Source: Pseudoflavonifractor sp. 60
GTDB taxonomy: Bacteria; Bacillota; Clostridia; Oscillospirales; Oscillospiraceae
Assembly: GCF_009911645.1 (NCBI RefSeq)
Contig: NZ_QWKI01000041.1
Location: forward strand, 1-64,000
Length of the DNA stretch: 64,000 nucleotides
Direction: 5' to 3'
The position numbers were made by a program, and so were the translations under genes. How positions within the stretch are numbered: the first letter of the stretch is position 1; every line of letters begins with the position of its first letter. A model generated the notes under the pieces. It did not search any database. It saw only the letters and a program-made list of their open reading frames with translations, and was not told the DNA's origin. Below are positions 17,643 through 26,053 of this stretch, piece by piece.

Positions 17643-18317
17643 ATGATAAAAGTTGGTCTGATCTATACCAGCACAACCCCTGAACTCATCGAACTGGTGG
17701 AACGGGAGGTTAAAAAGCAGCTGGGCGAGGACGTGGAGCTGTACAGCCTCCAGGACCCCAGCATCCTGGCCGACGTCCGGGAGGCCGGTTATGTGACCAC
17801 CGCCCCCGCCGCCCGGCTGATTTCCATGTACATGGAGGCCGCCCAGGCCGGCTGCGACGCCATGCTCAACCTGTGCAGCAGCGTGGGCGAGGTGGCCGAC
17901 AGCGTCCAGGACGTGGCCCGGTACATCGGCGTACCCATTGTCCGGGTCGACGAGGAGATGTGCCGGGAGGCGGTGCGCAAGGGGGTCCGCATCGGCGTGA
18001 TGGCCACCCTGCCCACCACCCTGGAGCCCACCAAGGGCACCATCTGCCGGGTCGCCCGGGAGTGCGGCAAGGCGGTGGAGCTGGTGGACTGCCTGGTGGA
18101 CGGGGCCTTCGGCCTGGACCAGGAGCAGTTCAAGGCCCGGATGACCGAGATGGCTGCCACCATTGCCGACAAGGTGGATGTGATCGTCTTTGCTCAGGGC
18201 AGTATGGCCTACTGTGAGGAGTATATCGCCGAAAAGTTTGGCAAGGTGGTGGTCAGCAGCCCCCGCTTCGGCGCGGCGGAGCTGAAAAAGGCCCTGATCG
18301 CCAAGGGGACCCTGTAA
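17643..18317 (+). CDS. Asp/Glu racemase superfamily protein
   Basis: A 224-aa member of the aspartate/glutamate/hydantoin racemase and maleate isomerase superfamily. The two catalytic-type cysteines are in NLCSSVGE (near residue 78) and MAYCEEY (near residue 189). The fold is typical (IGVMATLPTTLEPTK in the middle). Relatives racemise or isomerise small carboxylates, so here it may convert an incoming organic acid before cleavage; the substrate is unknown. It is the first gene after operator O4, has a good GGAGG-type site, and precedes the TRAP transporter by 70 nt. Confidence 0.8.
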   Translation: MIKVGLIYTSTTPELIELVEREVKKQLGEDVELYSLQDPSILADVREAGYVTTAPAARLISMYMEAAQAGCDAMLNLCSSVGEVADSVQDVARYIGVPIVRVDEEMCREAVRKGVRIGVMATLPTTLEPTKGTICRVARECGKAVELVDCLVDGAFGLDQEQFKARMTEMAATIADKVDVIVFAQGSMAYCEEYIAEKFGKVVVSSPRFGAAELKKALIAKGTL

Positions 18318-18387
18318 GGTCTCTGTTTCCCGTCGATTTCCGGCCCGCCCGGTAATCAAAATAAATGCTTGAAAAGGAGTATCATGT

Positions 18388-19461
18388 ATGAAAAAGATCT
18401 TTGCCCTTGCTCTTTCGCTCAGTATGTCCCTGAGCCTGGCCGCCTGCGGCGGCGGCAATAACAACAACGGCGGAAGCGCCGGCTCCAACGGGGGCGGAAG
18501 CTCTGCCGGCTCCAGCGGCGGCGCGCCTGTCTCCACCCCCGCCAGCAGCGTGACTCTGAAACTGGGCTTCTCCACCAACGAGGAGGACCCCCGGGCTCTG
18601 GGCGCCAAGCAGTTTAAGGAAGAGGTGGAGGAGAAGACCGGCGGCGCCGTCATCGTGGAGCTCTACCCCTCCGGCCAGCTGGGCGGCGACGCTGACCTGA
18701 TCAACTCCATCGCCCTGGACTCGGGCACGGTGGACATTATCATCACCGACGCCTCCAACTTCGCTACTTACGAGCCCAAGATGGGCATCTCCGCCCTTCC
18801 CTTCCAGTTCGCCGACTTTGACGAGGCCTGGGCCTTTATGGACAGCGACGTGGAGACTGAGGCCGAGGCCGGCCTGATCCCCCAGAATATGCGGGTCCTG
18901 GCCCACTACTGCAACGGCTTCCGCTGCGTGACCAACTCCAAGGGCCCCGTCAACTCCCCCGACGACATGAAGGGTATGCTCATCCGCACCCCTGAGAATC
19001 CCGTCATCATGGCCACCATGACCGCTATGGGCGCCAATCCCCAGCCTCTGGCCTTCAACGAGCTGTATCAGGCTTTGAACCAGGGCACCTATGACGCCCA
19101 GGAGAACCCCATCCCCGTCATCTACAACAACAACCTGTACGAGGTGCAGGAGTACCTCAGCGTCACCAACCACATCTACTCCGGTATGTGCTTCACCATC
19201 GCTGAGACCAGCTGGAACAAGCTGAGCGCCGACCAGCAGGCCATTGTGGAGGCCGCCGCCAAGGCCTCTGCCGACTACGACCGCCAGCTGAACAAGCAGA
19301 TGACCGACGACCTGGTGTCCAGCCTGGAGGCCGCCGGCATGAAGATCAACAACCCCGACCTGGCCCCCTTCGCCGAGGCCACCGCTTCCGTCCTCACTGA
19401 CAACGCCGCCACCTACGGCGACCTGCTGGACAAGCTGGCCGACTGGAAGGCCGCCCGCTAA
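18388..19461 (+). CDS. TRAP transporter substrate-binding lipoprotein (DctP family)
   Basis: A 357-aa extracytoplasmic binding protein. A signal peptide ends in the lipobox LAAC, giving a lipidated Cys at about residue 20, followed by a Gly/Ser/Asn-rich linker to about residue 50. The DctP fold follows, with the conserved substrate carboxylate-binding arginine in MLIRTPENP near residue 200 and the helix DAQENPIPVI. TRAP systems import organic acids using an ion gradient, so the substrate of this locus is probably a carboxylate. An attenuator-like hairpin follows, consistent with making more binding protein than membrane subunits. Confidence 0.93.
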   Translation: MKKIFALALSLSMSLSLAACGGGNNNNGGSAGSNGGGSSAGSSGGAPVSTPASSVTLKLGFSTNEEDPRALGAKQFKEEVEEKTGGAVIVELYPSGQLGGDADLINSIALDSGTVDIIITDASNFATYEPKMGISALPFQFADFDEAWAFMDSDVETEAEAGLIPQNMRVLAHYCNGFRCVTNSKGPVNSPDDMKGMLIRTPENPVIMATMTAMGANPQPLAFNELYQALNQGTYDAQENPIPVIYNNNLYEVQEYLSVTNHIYSGMCFTIAETSWNKLSADQQAIVEAAAKASADYDRQLNKQMTDDLVSSLEAAGMKINNPDLAPFAEATASVLTDNAATYGDLLDKLADWKAAR

Positions 19462-19487
19462 GTTCAAACTGTAAGTTCCCAATCCCT

Positions 19488-19521
19488 GGGGCGGAGGAGT
19501 CCTCCTCCGCCCCCATTTTTT
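19488..19521 (+). terminator. Attenuator/terminator between dctP and dctQ genes
   Basis: Twelve-bp arms GGGGCGGAGGAG and CTCCTCCGCCCC are followed by a short linker and six T residues. Placed inside the operon, it should let only part of transcription continue into the membrane subunits. Confidence 0.75.
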
Positions 19522-19538
19522 GGAAAGGAGTTGGTTTC

Positions 19539-20033
19539 GTGAAAAAACTGCAAAACGCGCTGGACAAGGGCTCGACCCTCATCGCGGCGGTGATGTGCGC
19601 CGCCATGATGGTCATCCTCTTTGCCAACGTGGTGCTGCGCCTCATTCCCAACATCGGCGGCTTCAAGTGGTATATGGAGAGCAGCCAGTATCTCAACGTG
19701 TGGTCCATGCTCATTGTGGGCATCTGTATCACCGCCAAGGGGACCCACCTCCATGTGGAGCTGGTGGACGCCGTGGCAGGGAAAAACCCCACGCTGAAAA
19801 AGCTCCATAAGGTGATTACCTCCGCCTTTATCTTCCTGTTCTATGTGATGGTCACCTACAGCGGCTATCAGCTGTCCACCCGGGCCAAGCAGGCAGTGTC
19901 CACCATGCCCCAGTTTAAAATGGGCCAGGTCTATGTCATCTTCGTCATCGCAGGGGCCCTGTGCGCCCTGAGCGCCCTGGTGGACCTGATTGTAACTCTG
20001 ACCGAAAAAGAGGAAGGAGGGGCCAAGAAATGA
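19539..20033 (+). CDS. TRAP transporter small permease subunit (DctQ family)
   Basis: A 164-aa four-helix membrane protein, the small subunit of a TRAP transporter. Hydrophobic helices lie near residues 15-40, 55-72, 90-110 and 127-152, and the family-typical WSMLIVGICITAKGTHLHVELV stretch is present at about 60-82. The start is GTG 19539 with AAAGGAG upstream. It overlaps the dctM start (ATGA), so the two permease subunits are translationally coupled. Confidence 0.9.
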   Translation: MKKLQNALDKGSTLIAAVMCAAMMVILFANVVLRLIPNIGGFKWYMESSQYLNVWSMLIVGICITAKGTHLHVELVDAVAGKNPTLKKLHKVITSAFIFLFYVMVTYSGYQLSTRAKQAVSTMPQFKMGQVYVIFVIAGALCALSALVDLIVTLTEKEEGGAKK

Positions 20034-21322
20034 TCCCCTGGTTATTGATTTCCTTCTTTGTGCTGCTGTTTTTTGGGGTGCCCATCGCCATGAGCCTGGG
20101 CCTGGCCGCTATGGGCGGTATCCTGTTTTTGGACGGCGGCAACATTGTCACCATTGCTCAGCGTATGTTTGAGGGAATGAACAGCTTCGCCCTGCTGGCC
20201 ATCCCTCTGTATACCTTCGCCGGCTTCACCATGAGCAAGGGGGGCATCTCCGACCGGCTGATGAACTTCTGCTACTCCATCGTGGGCCACATCTATGGCG
20301 GTCTGGCCCATGTAAACGTACTGTCCTCCATGATCTTTGCGGGTATCTCCGGCTCCGCTGTGGCCGACACCGCCGGCGTGTCCGGCATGTTCATGCCCAC
20401 CATGCTCAAGCAGGGTTATTCCAAGAAGTTCACTGTGGCTGTCACCGCCATCTCCTCCACCATCGGCATTATCATCCCGCCCTCCATCCCCATGGTGGTC
20501 ATCGCCGGCATCTGCGGCCTGTCCACCGGCAAACTGTTCCTGGGCGGCATTATCCCCGGCATCATGTGCGGCATCGCCCAGATGATCGTCTCCTACTTCA
20601 TGGCCAAGAAGGAGGGGGTCGCCCGGGAGCCCGGCCACTTCTCCATGGGCCCCGTCCTCAAGGGCCTGTGGGAGTCCTGGCCCGCCCTGCTTATGCCCAT
20701 CATTATTGTGGGCACCATCATGTCGGGCATCGTCTCCCCCACCGAGGCGGGTGTCATCGCCGTGGTCTACGGCCTGTTCGCCGGCGGCGTCATCTACCGG
20801 GAGCTGAAGTGGGAGGATATCAAGTTTGCCTTCTGTGAGACCGTCCGGGTGTCCGGCCGCATCTTCATCGTTATCGGCGCAGCCAAGCTGTACACCGTGA
20901 TGCTCACCACCGCCGGCTTTGACAAGTGGATGGCCAACACTATGCTGAGCTTCTCCACCAATCCCACCGTCATCCTCATCATGATCCTGCTGCTGTTCTT
21001 CATCGTCACCATGTTCATGGAGTCCATCGCAACCCTGACCCTGTTCATGCCCATCCTCTACCCCATTGCCACCAGCGTGGGCATTGACCCCATTGTCATG
21101 AGCGTGCTCATCACCGTGGTCATCGGCATCGGCCTGGTCACGCCTCCTGTGGGTATGTGCATCTATGTAGCCTGTGACCTGATGGATATCAAGGTGGGGG
21201 AGGTCCTGCCCACCCTCATGCCCTTCATCTGCGCCACGCTGGTGTGTATCGCGCTGATGATCGCCTTCCCCCAGCTGATAACTCTTCCCACCCTGCTGAT
21301 GAAAACAGGGGTTGCAGGATAG
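20030..21322 (+). CDS. TRAP transporter large permease subunit (DctM family)
   Basis: A 430-aa polytopic permease. ATG 20030 overlaps the preceding stop and has a long AGGAAGGAGG site; in-frame codons further upstream lie inside dctQ. Recognisable motifs are AGISGSAVADTAGVSG near 100-115, IIIPPSIPMVV near 150 and VTPPVGMCIYVACDL near 375. Together with the DctP and DctQ proteins it forms a complete tripartite carboxylate importer. The gene ends 150 bp before the regulator gene; that gap holds degenerate operator copies. Confidence 0.93.
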   Translation: MIPWLLISFFVLLFFGVPIAMSLGLAAMGGILFLDGGNIVTIAQRMFEGMNSFALLAIPLYTFAGFTMSKGGISDRLMNFCYSIVGHIYGGLAHVNVLSSMIFAGISGSAVADTAGVSGMFMPTMLKQGYSKKFTVAVTAISSTIGIIIPPSIPMVVIAGICGLSTGKLFLGGIIPGIMCGIAQMIVSYFMAKKEGVAREPGHFSMGPVLKGLWESWPALLMPIIIVGTIMSGIVSPTEAGVIAVVYGLFAGGVIYRELKWEDIKFAFCETVRVSGRIFIVIGAAKLYTVMLTTAGFDKWMANTMLSFSTNPTVILIMILLLFFIVTMFMESIATLTLFMPILYPIATSVGIDPIVMSVLITVVIGIGLVTPPVGMCIYVACDLMDIKVGEVLPTLMPFICATLVCIALMIAFPQLITLPTLLMKTGVAG

Positions 21323-21387
21323 GAAAAAGTCCCCCCTCAGCTCTTGAAGCCCTGTTAAAAATATGTTAAGCTGATAAAAACGGGGCA

Positions 21388-21432
21388 AATGTGGGATGTT
21401 AAGTGGGGTTTGACCGAGCAACATTCCATCTG
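21388..21432. promoter_or_regulatory. Two degenerate operator copies upstream of the FadR-type gene
   Basis: AATGT-GGG-ATGTT at 21388-21400 and AACAT-TCC-ATCTG at 21420-21432 each keep one perfect half of AACAT-N3-ATGTT, 32 bp apart (three helical turns). Their place 40-85 bp before the regulator ATG suggests autoregulation. Confidence 0.45.
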
Positions 21433-21472
21433 TCCCAGCGCGGGATTCAACTGTGAAAAGGGGGACGCTCAC

Positions 21473-22168
21473 ATGGAGCAGGAAAAGCAGACCATCAAGT
21501 CGGTGGTGGATCAGGTGGTGGACAGCATCATCTCTCAGATCATTGAGGGGCGGCTGACGCCGGGCAGCAAGCTGCCCACCGAGATGGAGCTGTGCGCCCA
21601 GTTCGGCGCGGGGCGAAACTCGGTGCGGGAGGCGGTGAAGAAGCTCCAGGCCTACGGCATCGTCTACATCAAGCGGGCGGAGGGCACCTTTGTCAGCGAG
21701 AACTACACCCAGAAAATGCTGGACCCCATGCTGTACAGCATCATCCTGCAAAAAAACAGCTGGCAGGACTTTGTGGCTCTGCGGGCGGTGATCGACATCG
21801 GGACGCTGAACGTGATCCTCATGCGCCAGGATGTGGCCGCCTTTCTGCCCGACCTGTACCGCACCTTCGGGGAGCTGTCGGCGGAGATGCACGCCCCCAC
21901 CCCCTCGGTGGAGCGGGCCCTGGAGCTGGACAGCCGGTTTCACACCCGCATTGCCGACGCCGCTCAGAACCCCATGCTGGCCACCATTACCGAGTATATA
22001 ACCCGCCTGACCCTGCCCAGCCGTCTGGAGACAACCCGGAGGGTCATTGAGGGGGGCGATATCGAACGCTTTGTAGACCTGCACCGGCAGATGCTGACCA
22101 TTATAGAGCGCCGTCAGACCGACCTGATCCCCCAGACGGTGCAGGACCACTACATTTTCTGGAAATAA
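21473..22168 (+). CDS. FadR-subfamily GntR transcriptional regulator
   Basis: A 231-aa regulator. The N-terminal winged helix-turn-helix (about 10-75) has the GntR pattern GRLTPGSKLPTEMELCAQFG and RNSVREAVKKLQAYGIV. The C-terminal all-helical FCD ligand-binding domain carries the metal/ligand histidines in DSRFHTRIADA (near 165) and DLHRQML. The start is ATG 21473, after AAAAGGGGGA; the frame upstream is open but lacks a site. FCD regulators usually sense a small carboxylate, matching the TRAP importer. It sits between the transporter and catabolic genes and is the best candidate to bind the AACAT-N3-ATGTT sites. Confidence 0.9.
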   Translation: MEQEKQTIKSVVDQVVDSIISQIIEGRLTPGSKLPTEMELCAQFGAGRNSVREAVKKLQAYGIVYIKRAEGTFVSENYTQKMLDPMLYSIILQKNSWQDFVALRAVIDIGTLNVILMRQDVAAFLPDLYRTFGELSAEMHAPTPSVERALELDSRFHTRIADAAQNPMLATITEYITRLTLPSRLETTRRVIEGGDIERFVDLHRQMLTIIERRQTDLIPQTVQDHYIFWK

Positions 22169-22187
22169 ATCGGCAAGGAGTATTGCC

Positions 22188-23033
22188 ATGAAAAAAATTA
22201 TGATCTCTGTGGCCCCTGTAGCGGCCACGGACATCCTCATCAACCCTCGCGCAATTGCAAGAGACGTGTACGAGTGCTACAAAAACGGCGCGGCCATGGT
22301 CCACCTCCACTGCCGGGACCTGAACGGGCGGCTCACTCCCGACCTGAGCCTGCTGGAGGAAACCGTGGCCTACATCCGGGAGCTGTGCGACATTGTGGTG
22401 GAGATCTCCACCGGCGGCGTGTCCAATCTGACCATTGAGGAGCGCTGTCAGCCCTGCTTCCCCGGCTGGGTGGAGGCCAACAGCCTGAATGTGGGCTCGG
22501 TAAACCTGGGCGCCGCCGTCTATCAGAATCCCATCGGCGACGTGGAGTACTGCGTCCAGAAGATTCTGGAAAACAAGAAGGTCCCCGAGATCGAGGTCTT
22601 CGAGCTGGGCATGATCCACACCGTACGGGAGCTGGACGACAAGTTCCACTTCGCCAGCCCCATCCTCTTCGCCCTGGTCTTCGGCCACGGGGGGGAGATG
22701 CCCGCCACCGTCTCCGCCCTGCGCCACATGATCGACGCTCTCGGGGAGAGCTTCCCCGGCCGGGACGACATCATCTGGGGCTATACCCAGGCCCACCGGG
22801 AGGACTGGGAGATGGTGAAGACCGCCCTGGACATGGGGGCCTCCACGGTGCGCATCGGCTTTGAGGACTCCGACTGCATGGCCCCCGGCGTCCACGTGGA
22901 CAACAACGCCGTCCTCATCGCCGAGGTGGCCGATATCATCAAATCCAAGGGAATGCTGCCCATGACCCCTGACGAGACCCGGGCCATGCTGGGCATACCC
23001 CCGCTGGCAGGAAGGGGGCGGAAGGTTTGGTGA
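22188..23033 (+). CDS. Beta-keto acid cleavage enzyme (BKACE, DUF849 family)
   Basis: A 281-aa TIM-barrel, zinc-dependent enzyme of the BKACE family. Known members (for example Kce of lysine fermentation) condense a beta-keto acid with acetyl-CoA and release acetoacetate plus a new CoA ester. The HxH zinc motif is in MVHLHCRD near residues 42-48, and the family motifs EISTGG, FELGMIH and FGHGGEMP are present. The start MKKIMISVAPVAATD is typical. No encapsulation helix is seen at either end, so it probably works in the cytosol. It starts 19 nt after the regulator and overlaps the next gene by 4 nt. The substrate is unknown. Confidence 0.88.
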   Translation: MKKIMISVAPVAATDILINPRAIARDVYECYKNGAAMVHLHCRDLNGRLTPDLSLLEETVAYIRELCDIVVEISTGGVSNLTIEERCQPCFPGWVEANSLNVGSVNLGAAVYQNPIGDVEYCVQKILENKKVPEIEVFELGMIHTVRELDDKFHFASPILFALVFGHGGEMPATVSALRHMIDALGESFPGRDDIIWGYTQAHREDWEMVKTALDMGASTVRIGFEDSDCMAPGVHVDNNAVLIAEVADIIKSKGMLPMTPDETRAMLGIPPLAGRGRKVW

Positions 23034-23905
23034 TCCAGGGCGTACACTATCTGTCCGACTTTGAGGCCAAGAAAGCCATTATGGAGACCGCCAAGCGGCT
23101 GGAGGCCAAGGGCTTCCTCACCGCCGGAGACGGCTCCCTCAGCGTCCGGGTGGGACCCAATGCCGTGTGGGTCACGGTGGACGGGGTGGACAAGGCCGGA
23201 CTGACCCAGGATATGCTGGTACGGGTGGATCTCAACGGCAAAGCCAACCCCTCCGCCCACCCCAAGCCTCTGGGAGAGGACCTATCCATCCACCTGAACA
23301 TTTACCGCGAGAATCCGGACGTCCAGTGCGTCCTCCACGCCTATCCCCCCTGCGCCGCCGTGCTGGGCCGCCAGGGGGAGAGCCTGCCCGCCGCCGGCTA
23401 CAGTCCCTCGGTGCGCAGGCTGGGGCGGGTGGAGCTGATTGCCGGTCTCACCGGCGAGGCTCTGGCCAAGGCGGTGGCCGCCCAGAGCCGCACCAACAAG
23501 GGGGTCCTGCTGGCGGAGGACGGCTGTATGTTCTGGGCCAAGGCTCCCATTGAGATGTGCCATCTGGTGGAGGCGCTGAGCTACCGCTTTACGGTAGACA
23601 GCGCCATCCAGACCGCCGCCCACAGCACCTGCGCCTGCGCGGGCTGTCAGGGCTGCGGCGGCTGCACCGGAAACGCCCAGTGCTCCGCCTGCTCCGGCAG
23701 CGAGGGCACCCGCCCCGCTCCCCCGGAGCCCCCCCAGGCCCTGGCCGGCGTCACGCAGCTGATCCAGCTGGGCCAGTCTCTGCCCCCCCTGCCCCAGCAG
23801 CAGGAGGCCGCTCCGCCCTCCGCCCCTTCCGCCTTCCCTGCAGTGGACGCCCCCAAGGAGGATGTGATGGCCGAGGTGGTGCGGCGGGTTCTGCAAAGTT
23901 TTTGA
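23030..23905 (+). CDS. Class II aldolase/adducin-like protein with Cys cluster and C-terminal encapsulation helix
   Basis: A 291-aa protein; GTG 23030 overlaps the BKACE stop (TTG 23027 is an alternative). Residues 1-200 follow the FucA/AraD class II aldolase fold (TAGDGSLSVR, DGVDKAGLTQDMLV, HLNIYRENPDVQCVLHAYPP). Two zinc-site positions are altered: the usual HxH is H-A-Y, and the NHG motif near 175 reads EDG. A cysteine cluster follows (about 204-224) with eight Cys in CxCxxCxxCxxCxxxxxCxxC-like spacing. Then comes a Pro-rich linker and a terminal amphipathic helix (EDVMAEVVRRVLQSF) typical of microcompartment cargo tags. It may be a BMC-core enzyme with changed metal chemistry. Activity is not assigned. 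Confidence 0.75.
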   Translation: MIQGVHYLSDFEAKKAIMETAKRLEAKGFLTAGDGSLSVRVGPNAVWVTVDGVDKAGLTQDMLVRVDLNGKANPSAHPKPLGEDLSIHLNIYRENPDVQCVLHAYPPCAAVLGRQGESLPAAGYSPSVRRLGRVELIAGLTGEALAKAVAAQSRTNKGVLLAEDGCMFWAKAPIEMCHLVEALSYRFTVDSAIQTAAHSTCACAGCQGCGGCTGNAQCSACSGSEGTRPAPPEPPQALAGVTQLIQLGQSLPPLPQQQEAAPPSAPSAFPAVDAPKEDVMAEVVRRVLQSF

Positions 23906-23925
23906 CTTGAAAGGATGACCCTTTT

Positions 23926-25380
23926 ATGGATATCAGTTCCCAGGAAATTGAGGCCATTGTCCGTCAGGTCCTGTCGGGCATGAGCCCCACCGCCCCCGCT
24001 GCCGCCCCGGTACAGCGGACAGCTGTTCCCCAGCCTGCGCTGGGCTGCCAGGGGGACCGGGGGGTCTTTGAGAACGTGGACGACGCGGTCCAGGCCGCCT
24101 GGGAGGCCCAGCGGGACTGGGCGTCCCACTACAAGCTGGAGGACCGCCAGCGCATTGTGGAGGCCATCCGCCGCTGCGCCCGCTCCCATGTGGAGGAGTG
24201 GAGCCGCAAAATTGTGGAGGAGACCGGCATGGGGCGGTATGAGGACAAGGTGGAAAAGCACCTGGCCACCATCAACAAGACCCCCGGTCCCGAGTGCCTC
24301 AACACCGAGGCCATCAGCGGCGACGCCGGCCTGATGCTGGAGGAGTACGCCCCCTTCGGGGTGATCTGCGCTATCACCCCCACCACCAATCCCACCGAGA
24401 CCATCATCAACAACGCCATCAGCATGATCTCCGGGGGCAATACGGTGGTCTTCAACGTCCATCCCCGGGCCAAGCAGGTGTGCGCCCACTGCCTCCAGAC
24501 CCTGAACACCGCCATTGTGGAGGCGGGGGGCCCGGAGAATCTGCTCACCATGACCCGGGAGCCCACCATGGAGAATGTGGACAAAATGGCCGCCAATCCC
24601 AAGATCCGCCTGATGGCGGGGACTGGCGGCATGGGGATGGTCAACGCCCTGCTGCGCTCCGGCAAGAAGTGCATCGGCGCCGGGGCGGGCAATCCCCCCG
24701 TCATCGTGGATGAGACCGCCGACCTGGAGCTGGCAGGCCGGAAAATTTACGAGGGCGCCTCCTTCGACAACAACATCCTCTGCTTTGCGGAGAAGGAGGT
24801 CTTTGCCGTGGGGAACGCCTTCGGTGAGCTGGTCCGCCAGCTGCAAAAGCAGGGGGCCTATCTCCTCTCCTCCGCCCAGACCGAGCAGCTGGTGAAGCTC
24901 TGCCTCCAGCCCGACCCCAAGGAGGGGTGGTCGGCCAACAAGAAATGGGTCGGTCAGAACGCCTCCAAAATTCTGGAGGCCATCGGCGTGAAGGTCCCTG
25001 ACTCCTGCCGTCTAGCCGTCTGTCAGGTGCCGGCGGACCACCCCTTTGTGGTGGCCGAGCAGATGATGCCCATCCTGCCCGTGGTCCAGAGCGCCAGCTT
25101 CGAGGAGGCGGTGGAGCAGGCGGTGGCCGCCGAGCACGGCAACCGTCACACGGCCTCCATCTTCTCCAAGGACGTGGACCACATGACCCGCTTCGCCCGG
25201 GCCATTGAGACCACCATCTACGTGAAAAACAGCGCCACCAAGGCGGGGGTGGGCATCGGCGGCGAGGGCCACTGCACCATGACCATTGCCGGCCCCACCG
25301 GCGAGGGCATCACCTGCGCCAAGAGCTTCTGCCGCCGCCGCCGCTGTATGCTGGCCGAGGGCGGTCTGCGCATCATCTGA
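23926..25380 (+). CDS. CoA-acylating aldehyde dehydrogenase (PduP/EutE-like), BMC cargo
   Basis: A 484-aa NAD-dependent acylating aldehyde dehydrogenase converting an aldehyde plus CoA to acyl-CoA and NADH. An N-terminal amphipathic helix (SSQEIEAIVRQVLSGM, residues 4-19) and a Pro/Ala linker are a classical encapsulation peptide. The catalytic Cys286 lies in NNILCFAEKE, and the cofactor region ITPTTNPTET is near 147-156. The C-terminal GIGGEGHCTMTIAGPTGEG motif is present. It would oxidise the aldehyde made inside the microcompartment and feed PduL, with NAD recycled by the alcohol dehydrogenase encoded downstream. Confidence 0.93.
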   Translation: MDISSQEIEAIVRQVLSGMSPTAPAAAPVQRTAVPQPALGCQGDRGVFENVDDAVQAAWEAQRDWASHYKLEDRQRIVEAIRRCARSHVEEWSRKIVEETGMGRYEDKVEKHLATINKTPGPECLNTEAISGDAGLMLEEYAPFGVICAITPTTNPTETIINNAISMISGGNTVVFNVHPRAKQVCAHCLQTLNTAIVEAGGPENLLTMTREPTMENVDKMAANPKIRLMAGTGGMGMVNALLRSGKKCIGAGAGNPPVIVDETADLELAGRKIYEGASFDNNILCFAEKEVFAVGNAFGELVRQLQKQGAYLLSSAQTEQLVKLCLQPDPKEGWSANKKWVGQNASKILEAIGVKVPDSCRLAVCQVPADHPFVVAEQMMPILPVVQSASFEEAVEQAVAAEHGNRHTASIFSKDVDHMTRFARAIETTIYVKNSATKAGVGIGGEGHCTMTIAGPTGEGITCAKSFCRRRRCMLAEGGLRII

Positions 25381-25439
25381 GCCCCCAATTTCATTCCAAA
25401 TTATAAATTTCCTTATTAAAATTACTGGAGGTTATCACT

Positions 25440-26030
25440 ATGAAGGCACTGGGTTTTATTGAGACCAAAGGTCTGGTGGGCAACATCGAGGCCACCGACG
25501 CCATGCTGAAGGCCGCCGACGTGGAGTTCGTGGGCTCCGACACCATCGGCGCGGGGCTGACCACCGTCATCGTCACTGGCGAGGTGGGGGCGGTCCAGGC
25601 CGCCACTGAGGCCGGTCAGGAGGCCGCCTCCCGGGTTGGCGAGCTGTTCTGTGTCAACGTCATCGCCCGGCCCCACAACGACCTGGCCCGCATCATGCCC
25701 CCCAAGGGTCCCGCCGTGGGCAAGGGGGCCAAGGAGGCCGGGGAGCAGGTGCCCCTGAACGCCGCCCTGGGCATGATCGAAACCAACGGCCTCACCGCTG
25801 CCATCGAGGCCGCCGACGCCATGCTGAAGAGCGCTGACGTGTCCCTGGTGGGCCAGGAAAAGATCGGCGCCGGTCTGGTCACCGTCTTTGTCCAGGGGGA
25901 CGTGGGCGCGGTGAAAGCTGCCGTGGAGGCCGGTCAAACCGCCGCCATCCGCATCGGCGAGGTGGTCAGCGCCCATGTCATCCCCCGGCCCCACACCAGC
26001 GTGTCCGAGTGTATGCCTGAGCTGCACTAA
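25440..26030 (+). CDS. Tandem-domain BMC shell protein (fused BMC-H-like repeats)
   Basis: A 196-aa shell protein made of two BMC domains (about 1-88 and 106-196) joined by a short linker. Each begins like PduA ([20 protein letters not shown] and [20 protein letters not shown]), has a pore loop (DTIGAGLT and EKIGAGLV) and ends VIxRPH. Neither is circularly permuted and no PduT-like Fe-S cysteine is present in the pore loop, so three copies should form a pseudohexamer with small polar pores. GGAGG lies upstream of ATG 25440. No single-domain BMC-H gene is found in the operon, so this may be the only facet protein. Confidence 0.9.
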   Translation: MKALGFIETKGLVGNIEATDAMLKAADVEFVGSDTIGAGLTTVIVTGEVGAVQAATEAGQEAASRVGELFCVNVIARPHNDLARIMPPKGPAVGKGAKEAGEQVPLNAALGMIETNGLTAAIEAADAMLKSADVSLVGQEKIGAGLVTVFVQGDVGAVKAAVEAGQTAAIRIGEVVSAHVIPRPHTSVSECMPELH

Positions 26031-26053
26031 GGCCGGGAAAGGGGCGCATCGCC

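Noticed and set aside
20042-22243. A 733-aa minus-strand ORF opposite dctM and the regulator gene
   Set aside because: His/Asp/Gly-rich low-complexity translation caused by GC-rich codon bias of the real genes; no start signal.
23647-24846. Minus-strand ORFs opposite the aldolase-like and aldehyde dehydrogenase genes
   Set aside because: Overlap well-supported BMC genes fully and have no family features.
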